Of a stretch of DNA of 18,909 nucleotides, positions 14,540-18,909 are shown one piece after another. Each line of letters opens with the position of its first letter. The first letter of the stretch is position 1. Under the pieces are notes generated by a model. It had not been told where the DNA came from and did no database searches. It saw nothing but the letters and a program-made list of their open reading frames with translations. The DNA comes from an uncultured Eubacterium sp. Its GTDB lineage: Bacteria; Bacillota; Clostridia; Peptostreptococcales; Anaerovoracaceae. A program made the translations under genes and the position numbers. Where the stretch lies: contig CALCFD010000050.1 of NCBI GenBank assembly GCA_937900695.1, positions 1 through 18,909 on the forward strand. The letters are read 5' to 3'.

Positions 14540-17299
14540 TTATTTACCGCAGCAGTGCTTGTATTTTTTACCACTGCCACATGGACATGGATCATTTCTA
14601 CCGATTTTTGGGTGGTCACGACGAACTGTTTCAGGTTTATTTTCTCTTTCTGGAATTTCTGCTTCTTCTGGCATCTGTCCGCCCATCTGTTCTGCCATGT
14701 ATTCGCGCTCAATTGAAGATACATCTTCTTTCTTTTCATGTCCTTTTGAGATTACCTCTTTACGTTCAGTTTTTGTTTCGATTGTAACATTAAAGCAGAA
14801 TTTAACTGTTTCTTCTTTGATTGAAGCAATCATTTCCTCAAACATATCAAAGCCTTCTTGAGCATATGCTGCTGCTGGATCCTGCTGTCCATATCCTCTT
14901 AGACCGATACCACTCTTTAGCTGATCCATAGCATCAATATGATCCATCCACTTGTTATCAACAACTCTGATTAAGATCATTCTTTCTAGCTCACGCATAC
15001 GTTCTTCGCCGATTTCAGCTTCCTTTTCCTGATAAAGCTCTGCAAACTTAGCCTTTATATCTTCAAGTAGGCTTTCGTGTGACATATTCATAAGTCTTGA
15101 TTCACTAATATCTACACCATCATAGCGAGGACAAATACGCTTTAGATTTTTTGTTAATGCATCAAAATCCCATTCCTCTGGGAACTTATTTTCTGAAGTT
15201 ATTGGAACTAAACAGTTTTCAATTAACTCTTCAGTCATATTTTCTATATACTGTTTTAAGTTTTCGCCAAACAGTACTTTTTTTCTTTCGCCATAAATAA
15301 TTTCTCTCTGCTTATTCATAACGTTATCGTACTGTAATACATATTTTCTGATGCCGAAGTTTTTACCTTCAACCTTCTTCTGAGCATTTTCAATCTGCTT
15401 AGTAATCATTTTTGCTTCAATAGCTTCATCTTCTTCAAGTCCCATCTTCTGAACTAGGGCCTGCATACGTTCTCCACCAAATAATCTTAGTAGCTCATCT
15501 TCCATAGAGATGCAAAATACAGTCTCACCAGGGTCACCTTGTCTACCAGAACGGCCTCTTAGCTGATTATCAATACGTCTAGATTCGTGTCTTTCAGTAC
15601 CGATAATATATAGACCACCTGCTTTTCTTACACGTCTCTGCTCGTCTGCTCTTTCAGCTTTAAACTTATCATGTAATTTATTAAATACTGCTCTAGCTTC
15701 TAAAATTTCTTCATTAGTTGTAGGAATTAAAGTTGAAGCATAAGCAATTACATCTGATGGATAACCTTCTTTTGCCATTTCTTTTTTAGCTTCAAATTCT
15801 GGGTTACCGCCAAGGATAATATCAGTACCTCTACCAGCCATGTTTGTAGCAATAGTAATAGCTCCTTCACGACCAGCTTCAGCAACAATTTCAGCTTCCT
15901 TTTCATGGTTTTTAGCATTTAAAATATTGAAATTCTTAACGCCTCTCTTTTTTAGCATATTGGCAATAAGCTCTGAATTTTCAATGGAAATAGTACCGAT
16001 AAGAACAGGCTGTCCTTTTTTGTGAGCTTCAACAACTCTATCTGCAATAGCATTGTATTTACCATGCTCAGTAGTATAAACAGCATCCTGATTATCAATT
16101 CTTTCAATTTCCTTGTTTGTAGGAATAACAACAACATCCATGTTGTAAATATCTCTAAATTCATCTTCCTCTGTCTTAGCAGTACCTGTCATACCTGCTA
16201 ATTTGTTGTACATACGGAAATAGTTCTGAAGTGTAATAGTTGCAAGTGTCTTAGATTCGGATCTAACCTTTACATGCTCTTTAGATTCAATAGCCTGATG
16301 TAAGCCATCGCTATATCTTCTACCAAACATCAAACGACCTGTAAATTCATCTACAATTACAACTTCCTTATCTTTAACGATATAGTCAACATCTCGTTTC
16401 ATAATGTTATGAGCTTTTAAAGCCTGCATAACATGATGGTTAATTTCCATATTTTCAGGATCTGCAAAGTTGTCAATATTAAAGAAATCTTCACACTTTG
16501 TAACCCCTTCATCTGTTAGAGAAACCTGTTTATCCTTTTCATCAACTGTAAAATCTTCTTCCTTTTTAAGTGTTCTTACAAAAGTATCAGCTTTCTTGTA
16601 TAAATCTGTTGATTTGTCTCCCTGTCCAGAAATGATCAGCGGTGTTCTAGCTTCATCAATTAAAATTGAGTCAACTTCATCGACAATTGCAAAGTTTAAG
16701 TCTCTTTGCATCATATCTTCCTTATATAACACCATGTTGTCTCTTAAATAGTCAAATCCATATTCATTGTTAGTACCATAAGTGATATCAGCTTCATATG
16801 CCGCTTTTCTTTCTTCCTCATCTATACCATGAATCAAACATCCTACTGTTAGACCTAAGAATGTATAGCATTTACCCATCCATTCGCAGTCACGCTTAGC
16901 TAGATAGTCATTTACAGTTACAACATGTACTCCTTTGCCTTCAAGTGCGTTTAAGTATACTGGCAATGTAGCTACAAGAGTTTTACCTTCACCTGTTTTC
17001 ATTTCTGCTATACGTCCTTGATGAAGTGCTACACCACCTATTAACTGAACTCTAAAGTGTTTCATACCTAAAGTTCTAAAAGCAGCTTCTCTACATACTG
17101 CAAATGCCTCTGGCAAAATATCATCTAGTGTTTCACCCTCTACTAATCTTTGTTGAAATTCAGGAGTTTTAGCCTGAAGTTCTTCATCTGTAAGCGCACT
17201 CATTTCTCCATCTAGCGCTTCAATTTTATCAACAATTTTTTCAATTTTTTTAACTTCTTTAGCATTTAAATCGCCAAAGATTTTTTCCATTAATCCCAT
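14540..17299 (-). CDS. secA: preprotein translocase ATPase SecA
   Basis: Peripheral membrane ATPase that pushes unfolded preproteins through SecYEG. It is 919 residues, longer than Bacillus SecA (about 840). Helicase-like NBD1 has Walker A MKTGEGKT (100-107), the VTVNDYLAKRD segment (128-137) and Walker B VDEVD (206-210). NBD2 motifs include NMAGRGTDIILGG and GRSGRQGDPG, the canonical SecA signatures. The helical scaffold and wing region contains NKWMDHIDAMDQLKSGIGLRGYGQQDP (in two adjacent blocks). The C-terminus has the SEC-C zinc motif with C905, C907, C916 and C917 (CPCGSG...HCC), which binds SecB or ribosomes and phospholipid in the family. Start ATG 17299 lies 5 bp after the CNNM gene, with AAAGGT as ribosome binding site inside that gene's end. 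prfB follows. Confidence 0.98.
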   Translation of the reverse strand: MGLMEKIFGDLNAKEVKKIEKIVDKIEALDGEMSALTDEELQAKTPEFQQRLVEGETLDDILPEAFAVCREAAFRTLGMKHFRVQLIGGVALHQGRIAEMKTGEGKTLVATLPVYLNALEGKGVHVVTVNDYLAKRDCEWMGKCYTFLGLTVGCLIHGIDEEERKAAYEADITYGTNNEYGFDYLRDNMVLYKEDMMQRDLNFAIVDEVDSILIDEARTPLIISGQGDKSTDLYKKADTFVRTLKKEEDFTVDEKDKQVSLTDEGVTKCEDFFNIDNFADPENMEINHHVMQALKAHNIMKRDVDYIVKDKEVVIVDEFTGRLMFGRRYSDGLHQAIESKEHVKVRSESKTLATITLQNYFRMYNKLAGMTGTAKTEEDEFRDIYNMDVVVIPTNKEIERIDNQDAVYTTEHGKYNAIADRVVEAHKKGQPVLIGTISIENSELIANMLKKRGVKNFNILNAKNHEKEAEIVAEAGREGAITIATNMAGRGTDIILGGNPEFEAKKEMAKEGYPSDVIAYASTLIPTTNEEILEARAVFNKLHDKFKAERADEQRRVRKAGGLYIIGTERHESRRIDNQLRGRSGRQGDPGETVFCISMEDELLRLFGGERMQALVQKMGLEEDEAIEAKMITKQIENAQKKVEGKNFGIRKYVLQYDNVMNKQREIIYGERKKVLFGENLKQYIENMTEELIENCLVPITSENKFPEEWDFDALTKNLKRICPRYDGVDISESRLMNMSHESLLEDIKAKFAELYQEKEAEIGEERMRELERMILIRVVDNKWMDHIDAMDQLKSGIGLRGYGQQDPAAAYAQEGFDMFEEMIASIKEETVKFCFNVTIETKTERKEVISKGHEKKEDVSSIEREYMAEQMGGQMPEEAEIPERENKPETVRRDHPKIGRNDPCPCGSGKKYKHCCGK

Positions 17300-17304
17300 T
17301 TAGT

Positions 17305-18579
17305 TTACCTTTCTTTCATTTTTTCTTCTTCTATTTCATCAATTACTAGATTGATTTCTAATGCTCTTCTTTGAGTTGCTTTAGTAACTCTTACCTTTAC
17401 ATGTTTATTTCCATAAGTCGTCTCAAAAGAATCCCCCTTAACAGGAAGTTTATCTAGCTCAAGAACAACCCATCCATTTACTGTATTTACATCTAGCTCC
17501 TCATCAATGCCAAAGAAATCAAAAATCTTTGCTAAGTTAGCATTACACATAACACGATAACTACCATTTTGTAATAATGTAACTTCTTGAGACATAATAG
17601 CATCGTGTTCATCATAAATATCACCGACTAATTCCTCGATAATGTCCTCCATAGTTACAAGTCCTTCAGTACCGCCATATTCATCTACAATAATAGCAAT
17701 ATGTGCTTTCATGGCCTGGAGTTTTTTTAGCAATGTTGCAATTTTCATAGTCCCTGCTACAAATGCAACAGGCTTTACAAAATCTGAAATAGTCTTATTT
17801 GTTCCCACAATATAGTTGTGAAAGTCCTTTTGATTTAATACTCCAAGTATTTTATCTAGATCGTCTTCGTAAACAGGTAATCTTGAAAAACCAGTTTCTT
17901 TAAAGACTTCAGCAACCTCTTCTTCAGTCATCTGAATATCTATAGCCTGCATATCTACACGAGGTGTAAGTACATCCTCTGCTCTCAAATCATTAAATTC
18001 GATTGCATTTTGTATTAACTCACTTTGCTCAGCTTCAATACCACCTACAACTTCTGCCTCTTCAACGATAGTTCTTATTTCTTCTCCTGTAATTGGAGTT
18101 TCTCCGCCTACCTTAAAAATTTTAGCTATAAATAGCTTCCACTTGGCAAATATAAAATTTATTGGTGTCAATAAAATCATACATAGCTTAATTATAGGTG
18201 CAGAAAACATAGCAAAGTTTTCAGGAGCTTCCTTTGATAAACTCTTTGGTGAAATTTCACCAAAGATTAGTACCACAATTGTGATTACTACTGTTGAAAT
18301 AGTTGCCCCATAATCTCCATAAAGAGCTATAAATAGCACCGTTGAAACAGCTGTCATAGCAATATTTACTATATTGTTTCCTATAAGAATGGTTGATAGT
18401 AGCTTGTCATAGTTTTCTGATAGCTCTAAAACTAGCTTTGCTCGACTATCTCCATCATGTGCTAAATTTTTAATTTTTATTCTGTTTAACGATGTAAACG
18501 CTGTCTCCGTTGCTGAAAAATATGCTGATAGCACTACTAGCATAATTATGGCAACAATTGACGATAAATAGGTATCCAT
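17305..18579 (-). CDS. CNNM/CorC-family membrane protein with CBS domains (hemolysin family)
   Basis: Integral membrane protein of the CNNM (DUF21) family, 424 residues. Members are linked to Mg2+ (and other cation) export; the old name hemolysin C is historical. The N-terminal DUF21 region has hydrophobic segments at about 4-24, 62-88, 92-108 and 124-146, with conserved SATETAF (22-28), IGNNIVNI (66-73) and GEISPKS (107-113). A CBS pair follows (about 203-322), with LTPRVDM, FSRLPVYEDD, IIVDEYGGTEGLVTMEDIIEE, and then a CorC_HlyC domain (about 330-415) with VNGWVVLELD. The AAGGAGGG ribosome binding site lies 12 nt before the ATG. It is the first gene of the secA operon. Ion specificity cannot be derived from sequence. 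Confidence 0.92.
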   Translation of the reverse strand: MDTYLSSIVAIIMLVVLSAYFSATETAFTSLNRIKIKNLAHDGDSRAKLVLELSENYDKLLSTILIGNNIVNIAMTAVSTVLFIALYGDYGATISTVVITIVVLIFGEISPKSLSKEAPENFAMFSAPIIKLCMILLTPINFIFAKWKLFIAKIFKVGGETPITGEEIRTIVEEAEVVGGIEAEQSELIQNAIEFNDLRAEDVLTPRVDMQAIDIQMTEEEVAEVFKETGFSRLPVYEDDLDKILGVLNQKDFHNYIVGTNKTISDFVKPVAFVAGTMKIATLLKKLQAMKAHIAIIVDEYGGTEGLVTMEDIIEELVGDIYDEHDAIMSQEVTLLQNGSYRVMCNANLAKIFDFFGIDEELDVNTVNGWVVLELDKLPVKGDSFETTYGNKHVKVRVTKATQRRALEINLVIDEIEEEKMKER

Positions 18580-18617
18580 TTTTGGATATTTCCCTCCTTC
18601 TCATTCAAATAGTTAGT

Positions 18618-18640
18618 TTTATACCACTAAATTATACCAC
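18618..18640 (-). promoter_or_regulatory. tandem extended -10 promoter boxes upstream of the CNNM-secA operon
   Basis: The minus strand holds TGGTATAAT (TATAAT at 18631-18636) and, 13 bp further on, TGGTATAAA (TATAAA at 18618-18623). Both have the TGn extension that compensates for a poor -35; the 17-bp-spaced -35 position of the first is only T-rich (CTTTTT). Predicted transcription starts would be near 18624 and 18611, giving a 30-45 nt leader ending in the strong AAGGAGGG site. Which box is used, or whether the repeat is an operator, is not decidable here. Confidence 0.6.
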
Positions 18641-18650
18641 AATAAATGTT

Positions 18651-18713
18651 AAAAAAAAGCATCTGAATGTTAAATTTATTGTATATGATAATAATGTAAT
18701 TTGTGGTGCTTTT
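18651..18713 (-). terminator. possible intrinsic terminator (long-loop hairpin with T8)
   Basis: On the minus strand, AAAAGCACC (18705-18713) can pair with GATGCTTTT (18655-18663) with a single C/A mismatch, and a run of eight Ts follows directly. The 41-nt loop is long but contains a further imperfect AAATT/AATTT pairing. It would end transcription coming from the IS side just before the promoter of the CNNM-secA operon. The GC content of the stem is low, so strength is doubtful. Confidence 0.35.
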
Positions 18714-18749
18714 AGTTTATCGTTTACCGCGGGCCGTACTTTAGTCGTC

Positions 18750-18789
18750 GCCGTACTAACTACTCAAAATCTAGAGAAATTAGTACGGC
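18750..18789. repeat. dyad repeat copy 1 (perfect 10-bp inverted repeat)
   Basis: GCCGTACTAA (18750-18759) and its exact complement TTAGTACGGC (18780-18789) enclose a 20-nt spacer. The two GTAC cores are 30 bp apart. It is imperfectly repeated 52 bp to the right (18803-18840) with the same geometry. A lone extra half-site GCCGTACT lies 17 bp to the left (18733-18740), in a short GC-rich patch unlike the AT-rich surroundings. Function unknown. Confidence 0.75.
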
Positions 18790-18802
18790 AAAGTGCTTAT
18801 GA

Positions 18803-18840
18803 GAGTACTAATACCTTGAAAAACGAAAAAATTAGTACTC
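18803..18840. repeat. dyad repeat copy 2 (perfect 10-bp inverted repeat)
   Basis: GAGTACTAAT (18803-18812) and ATTAGTACTC (18831-18840) enclose an 18-nt spacer rich in A; the flanks can extend pairing (TGAG with CTCA) past a one-base bulge. GTAC cores are again 30 bp apart. Compared with copy 1, the core GTACTAA/TTAGTAC is kept, while the outer pairs differ on both arms together (CC/GG in copy 1, GA/TC here). It ends 16 bp from the IS terminus. Confidence 0.75.
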
Positions 18841-18856
18841 CTCACTCTGAATTAAT

Positions 18857-18909
18857 GGTCAAGTCCTAAAGGTGGTGTAAATTCCCTGTCATATAATTTA
18901 GTCATCCTT
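18857..18909. mobile_element. terminus of an IS256-like insertion sequence (rest outside window)
   Basis: Reading inward from 18857, the sequence shows AAGTCC (18861-18866), 8 nt, then GTGTAAA (18875-18881). These two blocks, with the same spacing, are what I recall of the terminal inverted repeat of IS256 (17 of 26 positions agree from memory). Reading leftward on the minus strand from the window edge, one frame gives three codons and a stop at 18898-18900, about 40 bp from the terminus, where a transposase C-terminus would be expected; this is too short to identify. The other terminus and the target duplication lie outside. No coding feature is claimed. Confidence 0.6.

Noticed and set aside
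14521..14861. Overlapping plus-strand frames antiparallel to secA and prfB (14487-14861, 14533-14787)
   Set aside because: They are antisense shadows of conserved coding sequence, with no recognisable domain or ribosome binding site.
18573..18588. Small hairpin TATCC/GGATA over the CNNM start codon
   Set aside because: A five-pair, AT-rich stem is too weak and too common in such sequence to claim translational control.
18780..18811. CIRCE-like heat-shock operator (TTAGTAC...GTACTAA resembles TTAGCACTC-N9-GAGTGCTAA)
   Set aside because: The half-sites lack the conserved GCACTC bases and the spacing between the 9-mers is about 14, not 9. No chaperone gene follows.
18558..18869. 103-codon plus-strand reading frame through the gene-poor right end
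   Set aside because: It starts inside the CNNM gene on the opposite strand, has no ribosome binding site that I can see, and runs through the promoter, both dyads and into the IS terminus. Its composition changes with the underlying DNA rather than behaving like one protein.
1..18909. CRISPR array, tRNA or rRNA genes, riboswitch or T-box leader, defence or toxin-antitoxin module
   Set aside because: I looked for regular repeat-spacer structure, tRNA-like arms, a T-box sequence before lysS/greA and small paired ORFs, and saw none. The gaps between genes are too short to hide them, except for the right end, which is described.

Overview
The window is AT-rich, tightly packed bacterial DNA that looks like a member of the Clostridia (Bacillota). 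The evidence is the RF2 gene with a programmed frameshift directly behind secA, an AddB-type (not RecB/RecC) recombination nuclease, a SecA with a C-terminal SEC-C zinc motif, purine-rich Shine-Dalgarno sequences and an anaerobe-type Cys-rich C_GCAxxG_C_C protein. The genus cannot be fixed from the sequence alone. Every credible gene lies on the minus strand, so transcription runs from the right end of the window to the left.

Right edge (about 18,580-18,909): a region with no host gene. From the outside in it holds one terminus of an IS256-like insertion sequence that continues beyond the window, two diverged copies of a 40-bp dyad-symmetric repeat, a hairpin followed by a T-run (minus strand), and two tandem extended -10 promoter boxes that probably start the large operon.

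Main operon (18,579 to 7,242): a CNNM/CorC-type membrane protein with CBS domains, secA (protein export motor), prfB (release factor 2, complete only through a +1 programmed frameshift at CTT-TGA-C), tex (RNA-binding transcription accessory protein), a HAD phosphatase of the PpaX/Gph type, and addB. Gaps are 3 to 30 bp, most ribosome binding sites sit in the tail of the preceding gene, and no terminator is visible between them.

Second block (7,187 to 2,131): a small Cys-rich C_GCAxxG_C_C protein, two tandem paralogous AMP-forming acyl-CoA ligases, and a PLP-dependent amino-acid racemase of the alanine/ornithine racemase family. Gaps are 1 and 14 bp, with an ATGA stop/start overlap before the racemase. 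A weak promoter candidate lies in the 54-bp gap after addB. The metabolic role of the block is not evident from sequence.

Third block (2,062 to 1): greA (transcript cleavage factor) and lysS (lysyl-tRNA synthetase, cut by the window edge). A textbook TTGACA-17-TATAAT promoter lies directly behind the racemase stop codon.

Most of the window is housekeeping. The least explained parts are the paired dyad repeats beside the IS end, the two-ligase/racemase/Cys-protein operon, and an AddB that has a degenerate Walker A motif and no addA next to it.
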